This document shows, in pieces, positions 18,065 through 28,400 of a DNA stretch of 33,683 bases. Origin of the DNA: Pseudozyma flocculosa PF-1 (Eukaryota > Basidiomycota > Ustilaginomycetes > Ustilaginales > Ustilaginaceae). The stretch is taken from NCBI RefSeq assembly GCF_000417875.1, contig NW_006920888.1:481698-515380 (forward strand), in the 5' to 3' direction. The notes under the pieces were generated by a model. It searched no databases and was not told the origin of the DNA. It saw only the letters and a list, made by a program, of their open reading frames with translations. The position numbers were made by a program, and so were the translations under genes. Position 1 is the stretch's first letter. Each line of letters opens with the position of its first letter.

Positions 18065-19136
18065 GGTTCAAGCCAAAGGGCCCCGTCTCGAGGTGAGTTG
18101 CCCTGACCTCGTGGCCGGTTGGGAGATGGAGGAGGGCGAATCGCTAACGTCACCTCGAACGCCCGGTCGATACAGGTTCTGGCTCGACACGAGAAGCCGT
18201 GCAGCGCGCGCGGAAAGGGGGGCGGTCGAGGCAGGGCTGGATCTGAAAAGTCGCGGATCAGGGCGCACAGCTCATGGTGATGCGAGTCGAGGCCGGTGAG
18301 TCCTGTGCGAGGTGCTGCTGCCCGTCGGCCTATCGAAGGTGGACCTAGGTTGGAGGCGCGCGTCCCCGGGGTGCCACGAAGAGGGCGGTCGTCTACGATC
18401 TGACGGTCGAGGGCAGGACGTGCTGGGGAGGTCGCTGGCAGGTAGCGAGCGATCGTGCTGAGCCAGGAGCGCGGTCTGACGGAGCGGATAGGCTGATACG
18501 GTGGCTGGTGGTGGATAGGAGAGGTGGGGCGGCAGCGGCGGGGGTTACGTTGTTGGCTTCCCCCCTGCCCCTGCCTCTAGCCTGTTGTTTGAAGCAGCGC
18601 AACGCAGCGCAGCCGCACAGCCCGAGGGAGGGAGCGACGGAGCTGGGCGCGGCGCCCCCGCTTCCTGCACGCACCGTTTCTGTCGGAATTTGCGAGGCCC
18701 TCGTCATTTCACGCGCGACCCGACCCACGCAGAGACCAAAGACCAACACCCTGCCTGCCTTGGCTTCCAACACGCCGGGCAGACTCGCGATGCGCGCGCA
18801 GGTCGTCCATCCCTCGAGCGACCGCGGCAAACCCGACCAACGAGCTCCTTCTTCCCTGCCACCAGACAAACCGATCTGCAATCAGGCCAAGCTGCAGCGG
18901 TTTGGCTTCTCGGCGGTCCTCTGCGCGCCGCCACTGGGCACTGGCACCTTTCAACGCGCGGACAAGCAGCGGCGTTGCGGTCGAGGCGCGGCGAGTCGAT
19001 CCATCAAGTCATTGCAGCCACCAGCTGGCTGAAGATGTACACGTCTCCCTGCTCTCCCTCCAGCGTCCCGCGTCACGGATAGCGGGGATTCTGCTTCGCG
19101 GGCCAAGTTCGGCTTGCCTTCCCTGCCCGCCGCGTC
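18065..19136. other. Intergenic: J-protein promoter and MOG1 3' end
   Basis: This 1,072-nt stretch between two minus-strand genes shows chance open frames only. No recognisable protein, RNA gene or striking repeat was found. Confidence 0.55.
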
Positions 19137-19922
19137 TCAAGCAAAGAGCGACCAGTCGCGGATCTTGAGGCTGGCCGCAGCCTGCTCGAAGGCGGCATCG
19201 AGGTCCGCGCTGGGGGCCGCCTCAGCAGCGGTGCCCCTGGGAAGCGGCTCGTTGAGGCTCATGACGAGGTCGACGCTCTTGCCCTCGAGGCGCCACAGCG
19301 CCAGTCGGATCCTGACCAGGTCGTCCGGCTCCGTAGCCTTGCCAAACTTCTTGATCACCTGCGTGCCGACCAGCAGCGAGGGCCTCGGGGTGGGAGCAGG
19401 CTCCTCATGCTGCACCGTCGACGGCGCCGGCTCGAGGTGGCGGACGCTTTCGATGTTGGAGCTCGAGGCCGAGTTGTCGTGGGCGAGGGATCCAAAGTGG
19501 AACCTGGGCGCCGAGCAAGGTTGGCAGCAGGACGAAGGTGTCGGTCGGTGAGTCGGCCGGCCAATCGCGCTACAGCTGCGGCGAAGTCGAGGCTCACCTG
19601 ATGGCCTTGTCGAGGTCCTGTCCGGCTCCTTCTTCGGTGGCCAGCTGGAGCACCTCGATGATGCAGCTGACGTCGGAGTCGTTTCGGATCAGCACCTCCT
19701 GGTTGTCCGGCACCTGTCGCAGCTGGCTGCAGTGTGTGGGGCATGATCCGGAGAATTCGGGGACGAGTTGCCGTCAGAAGGTCTTCGCAGCGGCGCGATG
19801 GCCAGGGGCTTGTGGGAGGCCGGTGAAGGGGGCGGTGCTGGGCCAATTCACCTTGCATCGAGGAAACCGGTGGGGAACTGGGCGGTGATGGCACCGCCGA
19901 AGAGGTCTCGAGTCTCGGACAT
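19137..19922 (-). CDS. MOG1: Ran GTPase-binding protein MOG1
   Basis: On the minus strand the exons are 19922-19852, 19726-19598 and 19503-19137 (introns 125 and 94 nt), giving 188 residues, typical for Mog1. Mog1 binds Ran and promotes release of its guanine nucleotide, supporting nuclear protein import. Seen: the opening RDLFGGAITAQFPTGFLDAS, then LRQVPDNQEVLIRNDSDVSCI, which is the conserved Ran-binding face with its Asp/Glu residues, then FHFGSLAHDNSA, a beta strand LLVGTQVIKKFGK, RIRLALWRLEGKSVDLVMSLNEPL, and the family-typical terminal SLFA. All junctions keep phase and rebuild the family consensus. A 15-20 residue insert before the last helix (Ala/Pro-rich) is not conserved. It is divergent from ERG6 across a repeat-rich 1.1 kb region. 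Confidence 0.94.
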
Positions 19923-20031
19923 AATGCAAAGAGGGCGAGCGGGCAAGCGAGCGAGCGAGCCGGTGCGAATGTTGGAGCTCGAGTGGTTGGTGGAAAGAGA
20001 GGAGGCCTGGCTCGATGCTGGGCCGACGGGT

Positions 20032-20065
20032 GGTTGGTGGTCGGTGGTCGGTGGTCGGTGGTCGG
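20032..20065 (+). repeat. GGTCGGT heptamer array (4.9 copies)
   Basis: One variant unit (GGTTGGT) is followed by three perfect GGTCGGT units and six bases of another. Confidence 0.85.
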
Positions 20066-20185
20066 ACGGGTTCGAGCCAGGACGACGTTGAACAGGCCGG
20101 CTGAAGGACGACGGGGGGTCCTCTGAAGGCGAGGTGGAGGTGAGCGTCGGAACCGAGCTGGGCCCAACGGAACCCGGGGTTCGGC

Positions 20186-20205
20186 CCTCGCCTCGCCTCG
20201 CCTCG
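20186..20205 (+). repeat. (CCTCG)4 pentamer array
   Basis: Four CCTCG units. Reverse-complement equivalent of the AGGCG array at 17031-17050. Confidence 0.85.
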
Positions 20206-20422
20206 CCTGCCAAATCAGGCCATCTGCGCCAGTTTGCGAATGGCCCCAGGCGCCCGCCCAGGCTGAGCTTGGGCCCACCACCAAGGGCCAAGCGGTCCCT
20301 GCTGCTGGCAGGGCAGGGTTTCGCGCGCGGGTCCGCGGAAGTAGGCAGGCAGGCAGGCCTCTGGCCTCGGCGCTGGGCCAGGGCCACGGCGCCATGGCTC
20401 GCCCTGCCCTGCGGCACCTCGC

Positions 20423-20453
20423 CTGCCTGTCTGCCTGTCTGCCTGTCTGCCTG
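20423..20453 (+). repeat. CTGCCTGT octamer array (3.9 copies)
   Basis: Three perfect CTGCCTGT units and seven bases of a fourth, within the MOG1/ERG6 promoter region. Confidence 0.85.
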
Positions 20454-20475
20454 GCCGCCTGAGTGGCTGGCGGCA

Positions 20476-20503
20476 TGCGTGCGTGCGTGCGTGCGTGCGT
20501 GCG
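20476..20503 (+). repeat. (TGCG)7 tetranucleotide array
   Basis: Seven perfect TGCG units of alternating pyrimidine/purine sequence, a composition able in principle to adopt Z-DNA under torsion. Confidence 0.85.
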
Positions 20504-21009
20504 TGTTGGTTGTGGCCAAGTCCGTCCGTCGTGGCTGCCAGGCAGGCAGGCAGAGGCCGACCCTGCCTGCCTGGCCCTTCCTTGCCTTGCGCTTGCTTCT
20601 TCCTGCCCGCCTGGCGCTGCGTTTGCACGCTCTCCGCTGCCGCTCGGCTGCCGGCAAAGATGGCCTGATTGGGCCCTCGTTTGGGGGGCGGGCGTTCGGC
20701 CTCTGGCCTTGGGTCGGTCGGTTGGTTGGTCGGTTGGCGGTGGGTTTGGGCCCCCGCTCCGCCAGGGCCAGGCTACTTGAGCGCAACCTGGCTTCTTCTT
20801 CTTCTTCTCGACGCCCGACGGCCCCCTCCCCTCTCACTACCCTCTACCATCCGGTCATCACCTACCGTCCCACCATCAACCCGTACTGCCTCTCTCCCCC
20901 GTCCGAAACTTCCAGTGAGAATCCCCAGGGGCACCGTCCCGCAAGCCGACCCTTTTCGCACCGCCGCCGCCTCTTGCTCACCACCACCCTCCTTGGCGCT
21001 CTCGCAGAA

Positions 21010-22798
21010 ATGGCTCCCACCGCTCAGAATGTCCGCAACAATGAGGGCATCGCCAACTACACAAAGTTCTGGCAGAAGGACTCCAAGGACGACACCTCGA
21101 CCGATATGGCCAACCGACTCACCGAGTACACCAGCGTCGTAAACGGTGAGCCTCATTCACGTCGCTGACCGGGCAGCCCACCCGCCGGCGCTCAGTCCAG
21201 GCCGATGAACCAGCTGGCTGACGTGTGCCTCTGGCGCCCGCGACTCGTCCCGACCGCTTCGACAGGCTACTATGACGGTGCCACCGACCTCTACGAGTAC
21301 GGCTGGGGCCAGAACTTCCACTTTGCCCGCTACTACCCCGGCGAGGCCTTTTACCAGGCCATTGCTCGCCACGAGCACTACCTTGCCCACAGCATGCAGC
21401 TCAAGCCCAAGATGCGCGTCCTCGACGTCGGCTGCGGCGTCGGCGGCCCGGCCCGCGAGATTGCCCGCTTCGCCGACGTCAACATCGTCGGCCTCAACAA
21501 CAACGAGTACCAGGTGCAGAGGGCACGCAAGTACACGGCCCAGGCCGGCCTCGAAAGCCAGATTGAGTGTGAGTGGACGGCGGCCCCTCTTCGTGACCCG
21601 TCGGTCGATGTTTTGCGCCGTTCTCAAAAGGGCGAGGAGGCCAAATTCCCAACGCACGGCACGGCTAAACGTCACGACCAATCTCCTTTCTCCTTCTGTG
21701 TGGCGACGGCCTGCGGTCCACAGTCGTCAAGGGCGACTTCATGAAGCTCGACGAGCAGTTCGGCGAGAACTCGTTTGACGCCGTCTACGCCATCGAGGCC
21801 ACCTGCCACGCTCCCAACTGGGAGGGCATCTACGGCCAGATCAAGAAGGTCCTCAAGCCCGGAGGAGTCGTGAGTCCGGCTCCGTGCATCCCGGTCATCT
21901 GCCAGGCGGCCTTGTCCGGGGGACAACAGGGTTCGCCAGGGACGGGACATTGACCGTACCCGCCCTCTCATATCCCCCATCTCACCGCACAGTTCGGCGT
22001 CTACGAGTGGTGCATGACCGACGCCTGGGACCCTTCGATCCCGGAGCACAAGCGCATCGCCCACGGCATCGAGGTCGGCGACGGCATCCCCGAGATGAGG
22101 AGCATCGAGGCCGCCCGCTCCGCGCTCAAGACCGTCGGCTTTGAGATCGAGCACGAGGAAGACCTCGCCGACCGAGGCGACAAGATTCCCTGGTACTATC
22201 CCCTCGAGGGCGACATCCGCAAGTGCCAGACTATCTGGGACGCTTTCACAGTCATCCGGTGCGTTTCCCATCCTGTCTTCGGCGGCCGGTGTTGGAGCCG
22301 GTCCCCAGGCAGCCTCTCTGACCCTGTTTTGCACCCGGTCGTGGTGTCCCTCTTGGCCCCTCACAGGATGACCCGGCTAGGCAAGTTTACCACGCAGACC
22401 ACGGTCAAGATCCTCGAGCGCATCGGCCTGGCGCCCAAGGGGACGCACGACGTCGGCGAGTCTCTGATCGTCGCCGCGGAGGCCCTCGTCGCCGGCGGAA
22501 GGGCCAAGCTCTTTGTGAGTAGCCGCGTGCTGCTGCGAGCCGCAAGCCGTGCTGCAGTTTGACCGGTCTGTTGCTGACTCTCTCTCGCTCGCGGATCCCC
22601 GCACCTGCCCCTCGCCTCGTCCGCCCACCAATCGAATCGCCAGACGCCGATGATGGTGAGTTGGCGACGTTCCAGATTTGACCTGTGCGCTGGGACACGG
22701 AACCCCGGAGGCTGACCATCGACGCTTGTTCCCCTTGCGCACACCACCTCCCTCCCCTTTTGCAGCTCTTCATCGCTCGCAAGCCCTCTCAGCAGTAA
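21010..22798 (+). CDS. ERG6: Sterol 24-C-methyltransferase
   Basis: The model joins 21010-21145, 21266-21568, 21724-21869, 21993-22258, 22367-22514, 22644-22655 and 22766-22798 (introns 120, 155, 123, 108, 129, 110 nt), giving 347 residues. The enzyme transfers methyl from S-adenosylmethionine to C-24 of sterols, the fungal-specific step in ergosterol synthesis, at lipid droplets or ER. Seen: the sterol-binding region I YEYGWG (55-60) with ATDL before it and [13 protein letters not shown] after; SAM motif [15 protein letters not shown] (97-110); [29 protein letters not shown]; and the tail LFTPMMLFIARKP, which matches yeast Erg6. That tail is assembled only by including a 12-nt exon encoding TPMM. 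The start ATG follows AGAA, a reasonable context. Stop is 161 nt from the convergent DHFR gene. Confidence 0.96.
22644..22655 (+). other. ERG6: 12-nt microexon of ERG6 (exon 6)
   Basis: Flanked by CCAG on the left and GTGAGT on the right, with phase 0 on both sides. It encodes TPMM. Without it the C-terminus would read KLF-LFIARKP and lose a segment conserved in yeast Erg6. Confidence 0.9.
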
Positions 22799-22959
22799 GC
22801 CTGGGTCGTCTTTTCTCCAACCGTCTGTCAACTCTCGCCCTCGCCGGACACTTTGGTCGAACCTTTCCCTCGTTACCTGATCGGGCGCACTCACACTCCT
22901 TTTGAAGCCTGGCCCCCGGCGCTCCTTGTCATCCCTGTAAATTGCCTTCGCGAGAGCTG
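22799..22959. other. Short convergent spacer ERG6 / DHFR
   Basis: These 161 nt separate facing stop codons of two metabolic enzymes. No gene seen; overlapping 3' ends are likely. Confidence 0.6.
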
Positions 22960-23916
22960 CTACGATGCTCTGGTCCACATCTGAAACTGGTAGAAGACGT
23001 CGGCCTCATTCTCGACGGCGTCGCCCGGGCGGCCCAGCTTGCCTCCGTCGTGCGACGGGTCAAAGGACAGGTACCGCTGCAGCTCCTCGGCCGACGACCT
23101 CTCCCAGCGTCTTTGGTCGAGCGGGCGGAGCGAGCCCTCCTGCGGCTTGTCGTCGACGTCGGCGGCTGCCTGGGCCTGGGCCTGGGCCTGAGCCTGAGCC
23201 TGGATGCTGGCGTCTTGCTGGACCTGATCGGCATCGCGGAACTCGGGGAGGAAAGCGTCGCACTCCGGATACAGCGGCCGGAGGATCCTCGTGATGAGGA
23301 GGCGGTCGACGACGAAAAGGCGCTGCCGCTCGGGCGTGCCATCTGCCATGCTATCGGCGTAGAGCTGCGCCCCGCCGATGACAAACACCCGGTCGACCTG
23401 CGGGCCTGCTTCGCTTGAAGCGGCTCCATCCGCCGTCGTCCTCGTCCGGAGGTAGCGGACCGCCTCTTCGATGGAGCGAAACAGCCAGGCATCGTCCTTG
23501 TTGGATCTGCGTTCGTCGCGACGGGTGCGTCCCGGTCAGCGAAAGGATACGAGAGGGCTCGGCCCATCGGGAGCGCGCGCAAGGCGGTCCACTCACATGC
23601 CCAGGTCGGCTTCCGTCTGAGAGCGGCTCACGACGATGTTGACGCGATCCTTGAGCGGGCGGAACTTGGTCGGGATGCTCTCCCACGTCTTGCGCCCCAT
23701 GATGACGGCGTTCCTCTGCTCCTGCCCCTCTCCGCCCGGCTCTCGCACCGCCGCCGTCGAGGTCGTCGAGGTCGCCTTGCGGAAATAGGCCATCTCGCCC
23801 TTGAGCTTCCAGGGAAGGCCGCCTGCGACACCCAGCCCGTTGGTCATCGTCGCAGCTGCAATCACCGTCATGCGCAGCGGCGCCGAGAGGCTGCTGCTCC
23901 CGCCCGGAGACGTCAT
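22960..23916 (-). CDS. Dihydrofolate reductase
   Basis: On the minus strand the exons are 23916-23597 and 23506-22960 (intron 90 nt, GTGAGT...GCAG), giving 288 residues. The enzyme reduces dihydrofolate to tetrahydrofolate with NADPH and is needed for thymidylate, purine and methionine synthesis. Seen: MTVIAAATMTNGLGVAGGLPW, then KLKGEMAYF with the catalytic acid Glu41; VIMGRKTWESIP; FRPLKDRVNIVVSR; FVIGGAQLY (NADPH-binding glycines); and the terminal FYQFQMWTR typical of the family. It is larger than the ~190-210 residues of most fungal enzymes because of loops: one before VIMGRKTW, one Thr/Ala-rich near RTTADGAASSEAG, and a Gln-Ala repeat (about residues 217-230). An in-frame ATG at 24069 would add 51 residues; I prefer 23916, but Met16 is also possible. 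Convergent with ERG6. Confidence 0.93.
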
Positions 23917-24116
23917 CGATGTTGCTGCCGACTGTTGTACTTGCGGACAGGCGGCCAGTTTTGTGGCTGCCGGGTGGAAGGAGAGGAGGTCGAGTCGGTG
24001 GTGGTTGGTGGTGGCCGGGAAAAGGGGCCTGTTGAGTTGCCAGAGCTGCCCGGCAGGTTGCACTCCCACGACGCGTTGGTTCGGCGCGGCGCGTTGTAGT
24101 CAGCGCCAGCCCAAAA

Positions 24117-24153
24117 GACGATGCAGTGTGGAGGAATCGAACATGCATCCGTC
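24117..24153. repeat. Imperfect inverted repeat (12-bp stem, 11-nt loop)
   Basis: Arms GACG-ATGCA-TGT and ACA-TGCAT-CGTC pair with one unpaired base on each side. The loop is 24130-24140. It lies about 200 nt upstream of the preferred DHFR start. Confidence 0.65.
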
Positions 24154-24833
24154 CGGCGGCCTCTCGGTCTCAGAGTGCCGGGTCCAGGGTTCAGGCAGGG
24201 CCTCTTCTGCCCCACAGCAGACAGGCAGGCGAATTCCCAGGCTGGCCCGGCTGCTGCACCCGGCCGGGACGCAGGCCGACCCGAGAGGCACACGACGTCG
24301 GGCGCGGGCAGGCGGACGGGCCACCAGCCAGCAAGCCAGCGTCAGGCACCGGCAGAAGCAGTCCGCCCGCCTCTGCCCCATGAAACGGAACTTTGGGCGG
24401 CAGGCGAGGCAAGCCTCCAGGCCGCCACGCACACACACGCACGCGCGCAGCAGCAGCCAAGCCCAGCTAGCAGAGAGGCTGGCGGGCGGAGGCAAAGGCG
24501 CGGAGCGTCTCGCCGGAGCTTCTCGCGAACGCTCGCGGACCCTCTCTTCGCTCTCACAGCGGTGGTGGCGGCGTTGTCGTCGTTTCGACGCTGCGCGGTG
24601 CGTGGTGGTGGCGGCGGCGAACTCGGGACGACTTGGCATGGTCCCGGTGCGACCGGCCTGGCAGAAGAGTTTCTAACGTGAATCGCCAGCAGCCCGGCGA
24701 CGTTGGTAACAGCTAGGTGCGCTCGCTCGTCGTCGCTGATGGCCGGCAGTCAGCAGGAGCAAGCAGCCGGAGTCAGCACACGTACGGCGACGAGGCCGTC
24801 GGCGGCGGCGGGGGCCAGCAACAGATGGCAGGC

Positions 24834-24864
24834 GCGAGGCGGCGAGGCGGCGAGGCGGCGAGGC
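24834..24864 (+). repeat. GCGAGGCG octamer array (3.9 copies)
   Basis: Three perfect GCGAGGCG units and seven bases of a fourth in the DHFR/GPAT divergent region. Confidence 0.85.
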
Positions 24865-25445
24865 AACGGGGCCACACACGCAGGGCCCCCCAGCCAGGCC
24901 TCGGCGCGACCCCTTTGGGGCCCAATCCGAGCTGATCCCCCAAATCGATCCAACACGCACGCAGGCCGCGCAGCCGTACGTCTTCTTCCTGCGTCACATC
25001 TGATCCCCTCGCCTGCCCTATCAGCCTCACTCTATCCGTCACCACCACCGCCTGAGCTGCTCGCCCTTCTTCTCGAATCGCCGCCCACAAGCTACACACG
25101 CCACTCCGCCTTGGACCGAGTTTCGTCCGCCTGACCCGGACCGAGCGCCAAGCAAGGCCAGGCTAGGCCACCGCTGCGCTCCCCTGACCCACCCGACCCG
25201 GCCCGCTTCAGTTCTTCCCTGCTCGGGGGAGATCCGGTCTTCTTCTTCTTCTTCTTTGCGCCTTCTCCTCGTCATCCTTCTTCTTCCTCCCTCACCACTC
25301 CTCCTCATCGTCTTCCATTCGACGACGACGACATCGCGGCGGCCGTCTCACCTTTCGCGTCCGACTAGCCAGCGCCGTCTACCACTCAACCTCGACCCGC
25401 GTGCCTACCCGCGGCACTCTGCGACCCATCTGGCTACCTCTGTCG

Positions 25446-28400
25446 ATGCCTTCGGAATCCGGCGCGGACCCCAGCTCCTCTGTCCCCATCTCCAAACCGC
25501 TCCCAACGGCGGCCGACGAGACGACGACGAACAACGGCGCCACGGCCAGATCACCCCTGCCGTCTGGCTACCAGAGTCCCCTCTCCGAGTCGATCGACGA
25601 GGCCAGGGCCGCAGCGGTAGCAGCACCGGCACCAGCACCAGCACCAGTCGCAGCCACCGCAAACGGCAAGGCGACGGCAACAGCAGCAGCGGCACCATCC
25701 GCGGCATCTGCAACAGCATCCTCGGCGAGACCACCTGCGCTCAACCCGGTCCCGACCGCTGGCGGCCTTCGACAGCGACGTCAGCATCCGCCCGCGCGAC
25801 TCGGCAACGGCGCCTCGCCCTTTGCTCGTCCCGGCGACTCCCCGCGCTTCGTGGCCACGCTGCGCGACTTTGACCGATTCCTGCGATCGCTCCCCGTCCC
25901 GCTCCACCGCATTGTCCCTTCGCTGTTCGCCAGAGTCATCTGTCGGGTCTTTCGAGCGCAGAACCTGATGGCGTCCAACATCGCCTTCGACATTGCCCTC
26001 CTCTTTTGGAGGATCATCATTAATCTCTTTTTCCGAGAGATCCGGGTGCGTAGCCAGCCTCCGCTCCTCTTCCTTTGCCCTCTGCCTCCCCTTTGGGCCT
26101 TCTCTGGCCGGCTGCTGACCTGTCCGCCTTTCTGCTCGCTCTTGCGCCCCTCTGACAGCCTCGATCAGCATGGCGGATCCCCAAGGAAGGCCCCGTCATC
26201 TTTGTGGCGGCGCCCCACCACAACCAGTTCCTCGACCCGCTGCTGCTGGCGTCCGAGGTGCGTAGGGCCTCGGGCCGCCGCGTCGCCTTCCTCATCGCCG
26301 AAAAGAGCATCAAGCGCCGCTTCATTGGCGCGGCGGCGCGCATCATGCAGTCGATTCCCGTGGCGCGGGCGGCCGACAGCGCCAAGGCGGGCCAGGGCAC
26401 CGTGGCGGCGCACCCGTCGGGCGACCCGCTGCGCCTCATCGGCCACGGCACCGCCTTCACCTCGCAGCTCGTGCCCAAGGGCCAGATCATGCTGCCCAAG
26501 TCGACCGGCTACGCGTGCGCAGAGGTGGTCGAGGTCGTGAGCGACACCGAGCTGCGCATCAAGAAGGAGTTCAAGGACCCGCGCGCCATCGAGGCACTGA
26601 AGGGCGGCGGCGGCGGCGGCGCCGATCGCGGCCGCAAGGACTCGCCGTCGTCGGCCGACGAGGCCAAGGGCGCTGCGGGCGGCGGCTCCGGCTGCAAGTA
26701 CCAGTGCCTGCCCTTTGTCGACCAGACGCAGATGTACTCGAGCGTCTACGAGAAGCTGGCCGAGGGCGGCTGCCTGGGCATCTTCCCCGAGGGCGGCAGC
26801 CACGACCGGACCGACCTGCTGCCGCTCAAGGCGGGCGTCGTCATCATGGCGCTCGGCGCCATGTCGGCCAACCCGCAGCTCAACGTGCGCATCGTGCCCG
26901 TCGGCATGTCCTACTTCCACCCGCACAAGTTCCGCAGCCGTGCCGTCGTCGAGTTTGGCTCGCCGATCGATGTGCCGCGCCACCTGGTCGGGCGCTTCGA
27001 AGAGGGCGGCGACGGCAAGAAGAAGGCCGTCGGCGAGATGATGGACATCGTCTACGACGGCCTCAAGGGCGTCACGCTGCGGGCGCCCGACTACGAGACG
27101 CTCATGGTGGTCCAGGCGGGCCGCCGGCTGTACAAGGCGCCCGGCCAGACGCTGAGCCTGGGCAAGACGGTGGAGCTCAACCGCAAATTCATCATGGGCT
27201 ACCTCAAGTTCAAGGACGAGCCGCGCGTCATGAAGCTCAAGGACGACATCCTGCGCTACAACAAGCGGCTGCGCTACGCCGGCCTGCGCGACCACCAGGT
27301 GGAGCGGGCGACGCGCGCCGGCTGGCGCAGCCTCGGGCTGCTCTTCTACCGCCTCGGCCTGCTCGGCTTCTGGGGCGGGCTGGCGCTGCCGGGCGCGGTG
27401 CTCAACTCGCCCATCATCGTGCTGGCCAAGCTCATCAGCCACCGCAAGGCCAAGGAGGCGCTGGCGGCGTCGCAGGTCAAGATCGCCGGCCGCGACGTGC
27501 TGGCGACGTGGAAGGTGCTCGTGTCGCTCGGCGTGGCGCCCGTCCTCTACTCGTTCTACGCCGGCCTGGCCACCTACTTTGCCCACCGACACGGGCTGCC
27601 GGCGCGCCACCAGCTGCTGATGCCGCTCTACGCGCTGACGGTGCTGCCGACGATGAGCTACTCTGCGCTCAAGTTTGGCGAGGTGGGCATCGACATCTAC
27701 AAGTCGCTCCCGCCGCTGTTTGTCTCGCTGCTGCCGGGCAACCACAAGGTCATCGCCGACCTGCAGCGCACGCGGGCGCAGATCTCGGCCGACATGCACA
27801 CGCTCATCGACGAGCTGGCGCCGCAGGTGTGGGAGGACTTTGAGGAGACGCGCCTCACGCCGGCGTCCGAGGCGCCGCCGTCGACGGGCCGCGAGGCGCT
27901 GCTGTGGCGGCAGAAGCGGCGCAGCGGCAAGTCGGCCGACGTCCTGGCCCATCCGCTGCAGTGGGTCGACGAGCGGCTGTTTGGCTGGGGCCGACGTCGG
28001 GGCTCGTCGACGCGCCGCGCCATCACGGCCGAGGAGCTGCGGGCGTCGTCGGCGGGGGCAGGCGCAGGCGCGGGCGGCGACAATGCCGTGCTGGAAGACG
28101 ACGAGATCGAGGCCGACGCCGACGACTACTCGAGCGCCACCGAGGGCGACAGCGACGACGACTCGGAGCGCGACGAGGGCGACTACGAGGCCGTCTTTTC
28201 GCTGCTCAACCCGCAGAACCTCGTTTTCGGAGGCGGCGCCAAGAGCCCCTCGACGCCCGGCGGACACGGCAAGGGGCGCCGGAGCCGGTCGCAGTCGCGC
28301 TCGAGGAGCGGCAGCGTCCACGGCGGCGGCGGTCTCGGCAGCCTCGAGACGTTTGCCGAGAAGCGTAACCGGAGCAACCAGGACCTGCGTGCGCTGATGC

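Larger units (their letters stand above)
19923..21009. promoter_or_regulatory. Divergent promoter region MOG1 / ERG6, rich in tandem repeats
   Basis: These 1,087 nt lie between the MOG1 and ERG6 start codons. They contain at least four different short tandem arrays (20032-20065, 20186-20205, 20423-20453, 20476-20503) and further GGCA and GGTC/GGTT runs. Open frames here are repeat-driven and I call no gene. Promoter function is inferred from position. Confidence 0.55.
23917..25445. promoter_or_regulatory. Divergent region DHFR / GPAT
   Basis: These 1,529 nt lie between divergent start codons. No gene is supported. They hold an imperfect inverted repeat (24117-24153) and a GCGAGGCG octamer array (24834-24864). 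The first ~150 nt could be coding if DHFR starts at 24069. CTT/TTC-rich tracts (about 25238-25330) probably belong to the GPAT leader. Confidence 0.5.

Noticed and set aside
20066..20082. GGGTTCGAGCC resembling a tRNA T-loop
   Set aside because: The five bases on either side of the loop do not pair, and no cloverleaf can be drawn upstream.
20420..20503. CRISPR-like or satellite array
   Set aside because: Units are 4-8 nt without spacers, simple microsatellites in a fungal promoter.
24126..24160. tRNA-like B-box (GGAATCGAACA on the plus strand) near a run of four T on the minus strand
   Set aside because: The flanking bases do not form a T-stem, and no D-arm, anticodon arm or acceptor stem fits. 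The match belongs to the inverted repeat instead.
25401..25445. Earlier start for the GPAT frame at 25401
   Set aside because: The codon there is GTG. The first ATG in frame is 25446, and the added residues show no family features.
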